From the NCBI RefSeq assembly GCF_023806485.1, contig NZ_JAMSLR010000001.1:650301-714300 (forward strand): DNA of 64,000 nt, read 5' to 3'. This document shows positions 27,687-34,987 of this stretch, piece by piece. How positions within the stretch are numbered: position 1 is the stretch's first letter; each line of letters begins with the position of its first letter. Made by a program: the position numbers and the translations under genes. Origin of the DNA: Thermalbibacter longus. GTDB taxonomy: Bacteria; Chloroflexota; Chloroflexia; Thermomicrobiales; Thermomicrobiaceae. The notes below the pieces were generated by a model that searched no databases, had not been told where the DNA came from, and saw only the letters and a list, made by a program, of their open reading frames with translations.

Positions 27687-28916
27687 GTGAACCGAAGAGG
27701 ATTGCTTGTCTGGTTCGGCTGTCTGATCCTGCTCCTCAGTGCCGCTGCCTGCCGGAGCTCGCCGGCGACGCCGTCCCCCCAGCCACAGTCCAGTCCCGCA
27801 GGCTCTCCGGCTGCGTCGGTTCCGTCTCCGACAGCAACTGCCGGCACGCCCGCCTCTGAAAACACGCCGGAAGGGGCTTCACCGGTGCCCGTGCAGGGGG
27901 AGTTCGCCTACGGGTTCAATGTCGCCTGGCGCGGTGACGACCAGGGGGACCCGTACAATCGGCAGGCAGCCGAGCTGGTGCAGCAGGCGGGCTTCGGCTG
28001 GGTGAGAATCCAGGTCGAGTGGAAAGCGCTCGAGCCGCAGCCGGGCCAATGGGACTACCGGCCGCTCGACCGCGTCGTCTCGGCCTATGCCCCGCTCGGC
28101 ATCAAGATCCTGGCGACGATCGTCGAGCCGCCAGAGTGGGCTCGCGACCCCTCGGGCCAGGAACTGCTGAGCGACTACGGCACGTTCGAGGAGGCGATGC
28201 GCCGGCTGGCCAGGCGCTACCGTGGGCAGATTCAAGCCTGGGAGATCTGGAACGAGCAGAATCTCTCGTACGCCTACGGCGGGCAGGTGAAGTTGGAGCC
28301 ATACTGCCGGCTGCTCCAAGCTGGTTACGAGGGGGTAAAGAAGGCTGATCCCGACATCCTGGTCGTCTTCGGTGGCCTCACGCCGACCGGCGTGAACGAT
28401 CCCGCCATCGCGATCGACGACGTGAAGTACTTGGAGGACTTCTACGCTCTGGAAGATGGGAACTGCGCTAAGTACTTCGACGTGCTCGGCGTCCATGCGA
28501 ACGCGACGCATAATCCGCCTGACACGATGTGGCCCGATAACCCCGGCCCGGGCCCTGGCTGGCAGGATCACCCCAGCTTCTACTTCCGGCGCGCGGAGCA
28601 ACTGCGGGCCGTCATGGAGGCGCACGGCGATACCCGGCCAGTCTGGATCACTGAGTTCGGCTGGACGACTGCGAACCAGGCCCCTGGTTACGAGTACGGA
28701 GCGAACGTGAGCGAGGAGGAGCAGGCACAGTATCTGGTGCGGGCCTTCGAGATCGCTCGCACGCAGTGGCCCTGGGTCACTGGCATGTTCGTCTGGAACC
28801 TCAACTTCTCGACCATCGTCGGGCCGGAGGACGAGAAGGCGCCGTGGTCAGTGGTGAATGCCGACTGGAGCCCGCGTCCCGCCTACGAGGCGCTCAAGCA
28901 GATGCCGAAGTCCTAG
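27687..28916 (+). CDS. Lipoprotein glycoside hydrolase (clan GH-A, GH39/GH5-like)
   Basis: 409 residues. A lipoprotein signal (LVWFGCLILLLSAAAC lipobox ending at Cys about residue 22) is followed by a Pro/Ser/Thr linker to about residue 70. The (beta/alpha)8 domain follows: GFGWVRIQVEWKALEPQPGQ, IQAWEIWNEQNLSYAY with the acid/base glutamate, and RPVWITEFGWTTANQ with the nucleophile glutamate. It should be a surface-anchored retaining glycosidase acting on plant or microbial polysaccharide; the substrate is open (beta-xyloside or beta-glucan types are closest). The GTG start at 27687 follows GGAAGG. It has its own unit between acs and a convergent gene. Confidence 0.88.
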   Translation: MNRRGLLVWFGCLILLLSAAACRSSPATPSPQPQSSPAGSPAASVPSPTATAGTPASENTPEGASPVPVQGEFAYGFNVAWRGDDQGDPYNRQAAELVQQAGFGWVRIQVEWKALEPQPGQWDYRPLDRVVSAYAPLGIKILATIVEPPEWARDPSGQELLSDYGTFEEAMRRLARRYRGQIQAWEIWNEQNLSYAYGGQVKLEPYCRLLQAGYEGVKKADPDILVVFGGLTPTGVNDPAIAIDDVKYLEDFYALEDGNCAKYFDVLGVHANATHNPPDTMWPDNPGPGPGWQDHPSFYFRRAEQLRAVMEAHGDTRPVWITEFGWTTANQAPGYEYGANVSEEEQAQYLVRAFEIARTQWPWVTGMFVWNLNFSTIVGPEDEKAPWSVVNADWSPRPAYEALKQMPKS

Positions 28917-28935
28917 TGCACAGCCCTTGGATCAG

Positions 28936-28965
28936 CTGGGGTAGCACCGACCGGTGCTACCCCAG
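28936..28965. terminator. Hairpin between convergent genes
   Basis: A near-perfect inverted repeat: CTGGGGTAGCACCG (28936-28949) and CGGTGCTACCCCAG (28952-28965) with two bases between. It lies between the convergent glycosidase and HypE-like genes and probably terminates both, although neither side has a T run. Confidence 0.6.
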
Positions 28966-28976
28966 GCGCGTCCGGA

Positions 28977-30005
28977 TCAGCAGAGTCCCTCGGCGAAGAG
29001 GCGAGCCAGCTCGTCGACCGGGAAAGCCGGCAGCGGAGCCACGCCGGCATCGGTCACCAGATCGAGCCGAGCTGGGTCCGCTTCGACGCGGCCGATGGCG
29101 GCGGCCGGGATACCGGCCTGCTGCAGGAGCGCGAGCGCCTCGCCAGACGTGCCCGGGTCGACCGCGGCCAGCAGCGCACCCGAGGCGATCAAACCTAATG
29201 GGTCTAGCCCCAGCGCATCGCAGAGGGCTCGTGTCTCCGGATAGATCGGGATCGCCCGCGCGTCGACAGTGAGGCCGTAGCCGCTTGCCAATGCCAGTTC
29301 GCGCAACCCGGTGGCCAGCCCGCCTTCAGTCGGATCGTGCAGCGCATGCAGTCGCTCACCCAGGTGGTCGTGCAGGAGCCGCGCGGCTTGAACCACGCTG
29401 ATCCCCGGCTGGTGGAGGAATGCGCGACAGCGATTCAAGAATCCCTCGTCGAAGTAGGCCGCCAGCCTGTCCTGGCACTCGCGAGCCAGGATCGCGGTGC
29501 CCTCGATCGCGATGCCGCGAGCTAGCAAGATCTCGTCACCCGGTTCAACGCGATCCGGCCGAATCAGCCGCTCCGGCTCGACCGTGCCGACCATTGTCCC
29601 AGCGATGATCGGGCGATCCAGCCCGGTCGTAATCTCGGTATGGCCGCCGATGAGGCTGATGCCGAGGTGGGCGCACGCGGCGCGCAGGCTCGCAGCGATG
29701 CGCCGTACCAGTTCCGGAGTCGTGCCGCTCTCAGGTAAGAGAAGAGTGGAGAGGAACCAGCGCGGAGTCGCTCCGAGACACGCGACATCGTTCGCGTTGA
29801 CGTGGACCGCGTACCAGCCGATCTCGTCGGTAGCGAAGGTGATGGGATCGCTCTTGAGGACGACGAGCTGCTCGCCGAGCCGCACGGCTGCCGCGTCGCG
29901 GCCGATGCCGGGCCCGAGCACGACCGACTCGTCCGCCGGTAGCTCTCCCAGGAGTTCGGACAGCAGCTCCATCGGCAGCTTACCTACAGGAAGGTGCTTC
30001 CCCAC
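28977..30005 (-). CDS. HypE-like / AIR-synthase-related protein
   Basis: 342 residues with the PurM-like ATP-binding fold. The N-terminus has VGKHLPVGKLPMELLSELL, then GPGIGRDAAAVRLG, WYAVHVNANDVACLGATPRW (metal/ATP aspartate), LIGGHTEITTGLDRP and HDPTEGGLATGLRELAL. This is the pattern of HypE and its relatives, which dehydrate a carbamoyl-cysteine to a nitrile group for [NiFe] hydrogenase assembly. Unusually for a stand-alone relative, the last residue is a cysteine (FAEGLC), as in HypE (PRIC). No hydrogenase gene is nearby. It is not SelD: the SelD Cys/Sec N-terminal motif is absent. The GTG at 30005 has GAGAGG 7 bases upstream. Confidence 0.82.
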   Translation of the reverse strand: MGKHLPVGKLPMELLSELLGELPADESVVLGPGIGRDAAAVRLGEQLVVLKSDPITFATDEIGWYAVHVNANDVACLGATPRWFLSTLLLPESGTTPELVRRIAASLRAACAHLGISLIGGHTEITTGLDRPIIAGTMVGTVEPERLIRPDRVEPGDEILLARGIAIEGTAILARECQDRLAAYFDEGFLNRCRAFLHQPGISVVQAARLLHDHLGERLHALHDPTEGGLATGLRELALASGYGLTVDARAIPIYPETRALCDALGLDPLGLIASGALLAAVDPGTSGEALALLQQAGIPAAAIGRVEADPARLDLVTDAGVAPLPAFPVDELARLFAEGLC

Positions 30006-30033
30006 GCTATGACCTCTCACTGATCGTGTTCGT

Positions 30034-31155
30034 TTAGTCTAGGCTCTCGCCCATGCTGATACCCAGCCGCCGGGCCGCATCCAGCAGCGGGTGGTCTGCC
30101 GGTACCAGGCGGGGCCCGCGCGCAGCCTCGGCGAGTGGCACCGTCACGACAGACGTCATGGCGCGGCCGTGAGGATCGCCGCGCACTGCCACCATCTGGC
30201 CGAAATGGCCGGCCGAGACGGCGTGGACAGCAGCGCTACCCAGGGTAGTGGCCAGCGTCCGGTCGCGAGCGGTGGGTGATCCACCGCGCTGGAGATAGGC
30301 CAGGGCCATGGAGCGCACCGCCAGTCGAACCCGGCTGGCTAGTTGCTCTTCGAGTACTCGGCAGATCCCGCCATACTTCCGCTGGTAGGGCTGGGGGCCG
30401 GTAATCTCGTAAACAGCCTGGCCCTCCCGCGACTGTGCCCCTTCGGCTACAGCAACGATCGTGAATGGCCGCCCGGCACGCTCCCGCCGCCCGATGACCT
30501 CCACGATCGCCTCCAGGCTATACGGGATCTCGGGTATCAGGATGGCATCAGCGCCGCCGGCTAACCCGGCGAAGAGCGCGATCCAGCCAGCCGTTCTGCC
30601 CATCAGTTCCACCAGCATTACCCTGTGGTGGCTCTCGGCCGTGGTGTGGAGCCGGTCGATCGCCTCCGTCGCGACTGCGACCGCGGTGTCGAACCCGATC
30701 GTCACTTCGGTGCCTCGAACGTCGTTGTCGATCGTCTTCGGGATACCGACGATCGGGACACCCAGTTGCCACAGCCGGTAGGCGATCGACAGGCTGCCAT
30801 CGCCCCCGATCACGATGAGGGCATCGACCTCGTGGCGTTGGAGCGAGCGGATGAGCGTCTCGGTGTGGTCTCTCGGCTCCCGGTCGCCGAATTCGGGCAC
30901 CGCGCACCAGAAAGGGTTTGTGCGGTTGGACGTGCCGAGCATGGTACCGCCAACGGGCAGTAGCCCGCGCACCGAGTCGAGCGTGAGCGGGCAGCTACGG
31001 CCGGTCAAAAGACCCTCGAAGCCGTCCTCGAACCCGATGACCGACCATCCGTGAGCGAGGATGGCAGCCTTCGTGACGGCTCGGACGGCGGCGTTGAGCC
31101 CGGGCGCATCGCCTCCCGCGGTCAGCACGCCGATGCGCCGGATCATCGTCCCCAT
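30034..31155 (-). CDS. pfkA: 6-phosphofructokinase, group III type
   Basis: 373 residues. Motifs: GVLTAGGDAPGLNAAVRAV, VIGGDGSLSIAYRL, GIPKTIDNDVRGTEVTIGFD (catalytic aspartates), VELMGRTAGWIALFAGLAGG and RSMALAYLQRGGSPTARDR. It phosphorylates fructose 6-phosphate. The residue pair that separates donor classes is mixed: glycine after GGD (ATP type) and lysine in PKTIDND (pyrophosphate or group III type). ATP is the more likely donor, but PPi is not excluded. The ATG at 31155 has GGAG 5 bases upstream. It precedes the HypE-like gene by 28 bases, probably cotranscribed. It is divergent from proS. Confidence 0.92.
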   Translation of the reverse strand: MGTMIRRIGVLTAGGDAPGLNAAVRAVTKAAILAHGWSVIGFEDGFEGLLTGRSCPLTLDSVRGLLPVGGTMLGTSNRTNPFWCAVPEFGDREPRDHTETLIRSLQRHEVDALIVIGGDGSLSIAYRLWQLGVPIVGIPKTIDNDVRGTEVTIGFDTAVAVATEAIDRLHTTAESHHRVMLVELMGRTAGWIALFAGLAGGADAILIPEIPYSLEAIVEVIGRRERAGRPFTIVAVAEGAQSREGQAVYEITGPQPYQRKYGGICRVLEEQLASRVRLAVRSMALAYLQRGGSPTARDRTLATTLGSAAVHAVSAGHFGQMVAVRGDPHGRAMTSVVTVPLAEAARGPRLVPADHPLLDAARRLGISMGESLD

Positions 31156-31368
31156 CGGCACTCCGCTCTTCGCCGCGAGATCCGCGGAACCACGCAGGCA
31201 CGGTATAATCGCACCGAGGCGCATCGCGCGATGGCTTCGGTTCCACTGCATTGTACACAGGCAATCGTCCCGTTTCGTTTCGCCCAGGCACAGTCAGCGC
31301 CGAGCGCGCAGCCACGGTAACGAGGTGGAGCTAGCGCGCAAACGGACCCTGGTGGGAGGACAAAGGCG

Positions 31369-32823
31369 ATGACCACGGAACGGAAGTTCGTCGAGGAGCT
31401 GATCGAGCAGGAGGACGACTTCGATCGCTGGTACGTCGAAGTCGTTCGCAAAGCAGAGCTGGCTGACGATTCTCCGGTACGCGGCACCAAGGTCATCCGG
31501 CCCTACGGGTTCGCGCTCTGGGAGCACATGCAGGCGGAGCTCGATCGGCGGATCAAGGAGACCGGGGTCCAGAACGCCTATTTCCCGCTCTTCATCCCGA
31601 AGAGCATGTTCGAGCGTGAGGCGGAGCACATCGAAGGCTTCGCGCCGGAGGTTGCCTGGGTCACCCGCGGCGGGGACAAGGAGTTGGAGGAGCCGTGGGC
31701 GGTACGCCCGACGTCCGAAGCGATCATCTGCCCGATGTTCGCCCGCTGGGTGCAGTCGTATCGCGACCTTCCGATTTTGATCAACCAGTGGTGCAGCGTG
31801 GTGCGGTGGGAGGAGCGCCCGCGAGCGTTCCTGCGCACGCTCGAGTTCCTGTGGCAGGAAGGGCACACGGTTCACGCCACCCTGGAGGAGGCAGAAGAGC
31901 GCGCTCGCCTGATGCTCGAGGTGTATCGCGACTTCGTCGAAACCGAGCTGGCTCTGCCGGTGATCCCGGGTCAGAAGACTGAATCCGAAAAGTTCGCAGG
32001 CGCGCTCCGCACCTACACCATCGAGGCGATGATGGGCGGCAAGCACTGGGCGCTCCAATCGGCGACCTCGCACAATCTGGGAGACCACTTCGGGCGAGTC
32101 TTCGAGATCCAGTTCCTGGACGCCGAGGGCAAGCGGCGGTATGCCTTCAACACGAGCTGGGGGCTCTCACATCGAACAGTCGGAGCCATGGTCATGGTGC
32201 ACGGCGACGACCGCGGATTGAAGCTGCCGCCACGGGTCGCGCCGATCCAGGTCGTCATCGTGCCGATCTGGCGGACCGACGAGGAGCGCGCGAAGGTCGA
32301 GGAGGCGGTCGAGCGCGTGCGCGGGCTGCTCCGCGATAGCGTGCGTGTTCATGCGGATCTGCGCGACGACAAGACGCCGGGGTGGAAGTTCAACGATTGG
32401 GATCTCAAGGGGGTGCCGGTACGATTGGAGATCGGCCCGCGGGACGTCGCGCAGGAGCAGGTGACGCTGGTACGGCGCGACGTGCTCGGCCAGCGCCAGG
32501 CAGTGCCTGTCAGCGGGGTGGGAGCTGCCATCGCCGAGACGCTCGAAGACGTGCAGCGCAGCCTGTTCGCCTCTGCTAAGCGAATGCTCGACGAGCATAC
32601 TGAAGATGTGACCAGTTACGACCGTCTCAAGGAGCGCGTGGCAGCGAATGCCGGTTTCTCCCGCGCGTTCTGGTGCGGGAGTGCCGAGTGCGAGGCGCGG
32701 GTCAAGGCTGAGACACGGGCGACGATTCGCTGTATCCCGTTCGACCAGCCGGAGCGTATCGGTGCATGCTTGGTCTGCGGCGAGGCCGGGCGTTATCGAG
32801 TGATTTGGGCGCGGGCGTATTAA
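31369..32823 (+). CDS. proS: Prolyl-tRNA synthetase, archaeal/eukaryal type
   Basis: 484 residues, class II. Marks are FDRWYVEVVRKAELADDSPV, RGTKVIRPYGFALWEHMQ, the proline-binding PTSEAIICPMFARWVQSYRD, motif 2 NQWCSVVRWEERPRAFLRT and motif 3 SWGLSHRTVGAMVMVHGDDR. After the anticodon-binding domain comes a C-terminal zinc-type domain with FWCGSAECEA and CLVCGEAG, ending in tyrosine. This is the short archaeal-type ProRS without the bacterial editing insertion. The ATG at 31369 follows GGTGGGAGGACAAAGGCG. A TATAAT at 31204-31209 may be its -10 element but has no matching -35. The following DUF4870 gene starts at the base after its stop. Confidence 0.95.
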   Translation: MTTERKFVEELIEQEDDFDRWYVEVVRKAELADDSPVRGTKVIRPYGFALWEHMQAELDRRIKETGVQNAYFPLFIPKSMFEREAEHIEGFAPEVAWVTRGGDKELEEPWAVRPTSEAIICPMFARWVQSYRDLPILINQWCSVVRWEERPRAFLRTLEFLWQEGHTVHATLEEAEERARLMLEVYRDFVETELALPVIPGQKTESEKFAGALRTYTIEAMMGGKHWALQSATSHNLGDHFGRVFEIQFLDAEGKRRYAFNTSWGLSHRTVGAMVMVHGDDRGLKLPPRVAPIQVVIVPIWRTDEERAKVEEAVERVRGLLRDSVRVHADLRDDKTPGWKFNDWDLKGVPVRLEIGPRDVAQEQVTLVRRDVLGQRQAVPVSGVGAAIAETLEDVQRSLFASAKRMLDEHTEDVTSYDRLKERVAANAGFSRAFWCGSAECEARVKAETRATIRCIPFDQPERIGACLVCGEAGRYRVIWARAY

Positions 32824-33336
32824 GTGGACGTTTTGAACCAGCAGCCGAATGATCAGGAGCGGACGCTCGCCGGGATCGCGCATCTTCTCATTCTCGCCTC
32901 GATCTACGGCGTTTTGCTCAGCCTAGTCATCTGGTGGCGCGAGCGAGAGCGCTCGCGCTACGTCGCGTTTCAAGCGGCCCAGGCGATGATCTACCAGTTC
33001 GCCGTATACGTCCTCAGCATCCTGCTCGCATTCGCGGCCATCGCCGTGGTCTGGCTCCCGTTCATGTGGGTCGGCCCGCCGGTGCCGGATGTCAGTCCTG
33101 AAGGCGAGGTCTTCACCGCGGTTCGGATCTTCACCTTCGTCTTCGTGCTTGTCATTACGATTGGCATCGTAATGATGGCGCTCCTCTTGTCTCTAGCGGC
33201 GATCGGATACGCCGTGTATGGGGCAGTGCGCTGCTTTCAGGGCCGGCCGTTTCGGTACCTGCTGATTGGCCCTGTGACCGAGCGCCTGGTACCACCAGTG
33301 CCACCCTCTGGTGGGTCCGAGCCCGCCGCTTTGTGA
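32824..33336 (+). CDS. DUF4870-like membrane protein
   Basis: 170 residues with three to four membrane helices: TLAGIAHLLILASIYGVLLS, then the linker IWWRERERSRYVAFQAAQA, then YQFAVYVLSILLAFAAIAVV, TFVFVLVITIGIVMMALLL and an end loop. The helix-loop with R-YV-FQAAQA is typical of DUF4870 proteins, whose function is unknown. The GTG start directly follows the proS stop, so translation is probably coupled. The C-terminus is proline-rich and cytoplasmic. Confidence 0.8.
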   Translation: MDVLNQQPNDQERTLAGIAHLLILASIYGVLLSLVIWWRERERSRYVAFQAAQAMIYQFAVYVLSILLAFAAIAVVWLPFMWVGPPVPDVSPEGEVFTAVRIFTFVFVLVITIGIVMMALLLSLAAIGYAVYGAVRCFQGRPFRYLLIGPVTERLVPPVPPSGGSEPAAL

Positions 33337-33678
33337 AGCCCGTCCGTGTGACCGGTCCTCGGGACTCGATCGCCGCGAGAGTTCGCCCGCATGCCGGCGC
33401 ACGCCGGTCTTGGGGCGAAAGGCAGAGACGCGATCGATCTGTGCCGTCCAGACCCGCGTGGCACGAGGGTAGGGCGAAATCCCCAGGCGGCTCGTTTAGG
33501 CGCGACGCGGACGACGGGCCCACATCACCACCTGCTTCCGGGCGAATCACGCTGAAACGCGATATCTCAGCAGTCATCGGTACCGGCGAACGGGCTGTCA
33601 TCTCGAGGTGAGCGGGAGACCGTCACAGTATCCAGTGATGGGCCGTTTAGAACTCGGTCTGCGAGATGGAAAAGGGGG
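33337..33678. other. Intergenic region without a recognised gene
   Basis: Following the DUF4870 gene there are about 340 bases with only short frames lacking ribosome-binding sites. I see no strong hairpin with a T run. The promoter of the GlsB-like gene begins at about 33679. Confidence 0.5.
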
Positions 33679-33707
33679 ATGGCAAAGTTCGCGGAAGTGT
33701 GTATACT
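33679..33707 (+). promoter_or_regulatory. Promoter of the GlsB-like gene
   Basis: ATGGCA (33679-33684, four of six consensus bases), a 17-base spacer and TATACT (33702-33707). The start near 33714 gives a leader of about 55 bases. Confidence 0.55.
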
Positions 33708-33768
33708 TCTGTCAATCTCGCAGCAAGGCACCGTGCCGTGCGAGTGGTAGAGCGAAAGGACAAGGGCG

Positions 33769-34032
33769 ATGAGTATTATCGGCTGGATCGTCATCGGGGC
33801 CTTGGCTGGCTGGATCGCCAGCATGATCATGGGCACGAACGCTCGGATGGGCTGGCTCGCCAACATCATCGTTGGCATTCTGGGCGCCATCGTGGGCGGG
33901 TTTATCTACGCGTTGCTCACCGGCGCTGACTGGGCTGCGGGGTTTAACCTGGGCACGTTGATCGTGGCGATCATCGGAGCCATCATCCTGCTGGCCATTT
34001 ACCGCGCGGTGGCCGGCGGCGCCAGGGCCTAG
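33769..34032 (+). CDS. GlsB/YeaQ/YmgE-family small membrane protein
   Basis: 87 residues with three glycine-rich membrane helices: IIGWIVIGALAGWIASMIMG, GWLANIIVGILGAIVGGFIY and LGTLIVAIIGAIILLAIYRA. The pattern, including GWLANIIVGILGAIVGG, is that of the transglycosylase-associated/GlsB stress-response family. The role is structural or stress related and unproven. GAAAGGACAAGGGCG precedes the ATG. It is a single-gene unit with its own promoter and a strong terminator. Confidence 0.92.
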   Translation: MSIIGWIVIGALAGWIASMIMGTNARMGWLANIIVGILGAIVGGFIYALLTGADWAAGFNLGTLIVAIIGAIILLAIYRAVAGGARA

Positions 34033-34067
34033 CGCCTGGCACAACGTGCGATTGCCGACTGAACGAG

Positions 34068-34102
34068 CGGGTGGAGGGCTAGCCCTCCACCCGGATTTTT
34101 TC
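34068..34102 (+). terminator. Rho-independent terminator of the GlsB-like gene
   Basis: A perfect palindromic stem, GGGTGGAGGGCT / AGCCCTCCACCC (34069-34092), is closed by C-G and followed by GGATTTTTTC. It is the cleanest intrinsic terminator in the window. Confidence 0.92.
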
Positions 34103-34184
34103 TGGCGACCGAGCTTTGACCACCCGGTCGAACCCGCATCGTTATCGCGATGGCCGCTGAGAGGGTATGCGCCTCTCCATGCCT

Positions 34185-34210
34185 AAAAAACCGTCACCAG
34201 TGGGTGACGG
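34185..34210 (-). terminator. Terminator of the tRNA-Arg/Ser cluster
   Basis: On the minus strand: CCGTCACC, 4-base loop, GGTGACGG (plus 34191-34210) followed by TTTTTT (plus 34185-34190). It lies 25 bases after the last tRNA of the minus-strand cluster. Confidence 0.88.
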
Positions 34211-34234
34211 CAAGAGGCGATGCGCTGAAGCTTC

Positions 34235-34326
34235 TGGCGGAAGGGGTGGGATTCGAACCCACGAGGCGCTCATCACGCCCACGCGATTTCCAGTCGCGCG
34301 CACTCGGCCAACTATGCGACCCTTCC
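34235..34326 (-). tRNA. tRNA-Ser (anticodon GGA)
   Basis: On the minus strand from 34326: acceptor GGAAGGG paired with CCCTTCC, anticodon stem-loop GCGCGA-CTGGAAA-TCGCGT with GGA, a long class II variable arm (GGGCGTGATGAGCGCC region), T-arm GTGGG-TTCGAAT-CCCAC, and encoded GCCA at the 3' end. It reads UCC/UCU. Confidence 0.95.
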
Positions 34327-34333
34327 GTATTGC

Positions 34334-34422
34334 TGGCGGAGGGGGTGGGATTCGAACCCACGAGGGCTCATCGCCCTACCGCTTTTCGAGAGCGGCACCA
34401 TAAACCACTCGGACACCCCTCC
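34334..34422 (-). tRNA. tRNA-Ser (anticodon CGA)
   Basis: On the minus strand from 34422: acceptor GGAGGGG, anticodon stem-loop CCGCT-CTCGAAA-AGCGG with CGA, long variable arm (TAGGGCGATGAGCCCT), T-arm GTGGG-TTCGAAT-CCCAC, encoded GCCA. It reads UCG. Only 7 bases separate it from tRNA-Ser(GGA), so the two are cotranscribed. Confidence 0.95.
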
Positions 34423-34428
34423 GCGCCT

Positions 34429-34437
34429 ATTATAGCA
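34429..34437 (-). promoter_or_regulatory. Possible extended -10 promoter before tRNA-Ser(CGA)
   Basis: The minus strand has TGCTATAAT (plus 34429-34437), an extended -10 with a perfect TATAAT hexamer (plus 34429-34434), only about 7 bases before the tRNA. No good -35 box is present. An inverted repeat ATGCAGGG/CCCTGCAT at 34438-34459 overlaps the -35 area and may end the tRNA-Arg transcript. Confidence 0.4.
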
Positions 34438-34467
34438 ATGCAGGGCGCTGGCCCTGCATCTGCCCGG

Positions 34468-34540
34468 TACGCCCGGAGGGACTCGAACCCCCGACCTTTT
34501 GGTCCGCAACCAAACGCTCTATCCTCTGAGCTACGGGCGC
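34468..34540 (-). tRNA. tRNA-Arg (anticodon GCG)
   Basis: A 73-base cloverleaf on the minus strand from 34540: acceptor GCGCCCG paired with CGGGCGT (G-T at the first pair), D-arm GCTC-AGAGGATA-GAGC, anticodon stem-loop TTTGG-TTGCGGA-CCAAA with GCG, T-arm GGGGG-TTCGAGT-CCCTC, discriminator A. The 3' CCA is not encoded (CCG follows). The GCG anticodon reads CGC and CGU; most bacteria have ACG here. Confidence 0.92.
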
Positions 34541-34584
34541 GCGTCCTTCATTGTCGCGCCGAATGGCGCGTGCTCCAGTGCAGG

Positions 34585-34614
34585 AGTATAACACGCGCCG
34601 TCGCTGCCGTGCAA
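34585..34614 (-). promoter_or_regulatory. Promoter of the tRNA cluster
   Basis: On the minus strand: TTGCAC (plus 34609-34614), 18-base spacer, TATACT (plus 34585-34590), about 38 bases before the start of tRNA-Arg. The elements are identical to those of the LacI gene promoter. Confidence 0.75.
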
Positions 34615-34909
34615 CAGCGACCTTGCCGCCGCCGGGCGAGGTCTACGCCGTGGTTCGGCCGGGCACAGTCCAGTCCCGCAGGTGCGGGATGCGCAGCGCC
34701 GGCGATCCCCCGCGGAGCGCGAGCGAGGGCGCGCCAGAAGAGCGATTGCAGGATACGCGTCTCACGCGCCTGAACGGCATGACGGCTCGACATCGCCGCT
34801 CGTCTCCAGTGACAGAGTGCCGTGAGCCGGATATGCCGGTGCAGGGCCGATCCCGCCGGGGCGTGGTTCCGGGGGAGCGAGACGCGGCTGGGGAGCAGCA
34901 TGCGCGGCC
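34615..34909. other. Intergenic region without a recognised gene
   Basis: About 300 very GC-rich bases between the tRNA promoter and the terminator hairpin of the subtilase gene. Overlapping frames on both strands have low-complexity, arginine-rich translations and no ribosome-binding sites. I see no gene. Confidence 0.5.
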
Positions 34910-34940
34910 GGGGGCCGGGAGATGGCTCAGCCCGGCCCCC
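34910..34940 (-). terminator. Hairpin downstream of the subtilase gene
   Basis: A 10-bp perfect stem, GGGGGCCGGG (34910-34919) with CCCGGCCCCC (34931-34940) and an 11-base loop, about 48 bases after the stop on the minus strand. A weaker stem GGGCACG/CGTGCCC lies at 34943-34972. There is no T run, so termination strength is uncertain. Confidence 0.5.
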
Positions 34941-34987
34941 GCGGGCACGACCGATCGTGGCTATGCGTGCCCACGACGGTCAGAGAA

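Noticed and set aside
28977..28979. The TGA after Cys in the HypE-like gene read as selenocysteine
   Set aside because: The window has tRNA-Sec, but no hairpin follows and the next codons give no plausible extension; it is a normal stop.
34150..34773. A plus-strand open frame across the tRNA-Ser and tRNA-Arg genes
   Set aside because: It crosses three well-supported tRNAs and a terminator; the protein is low-complexity.
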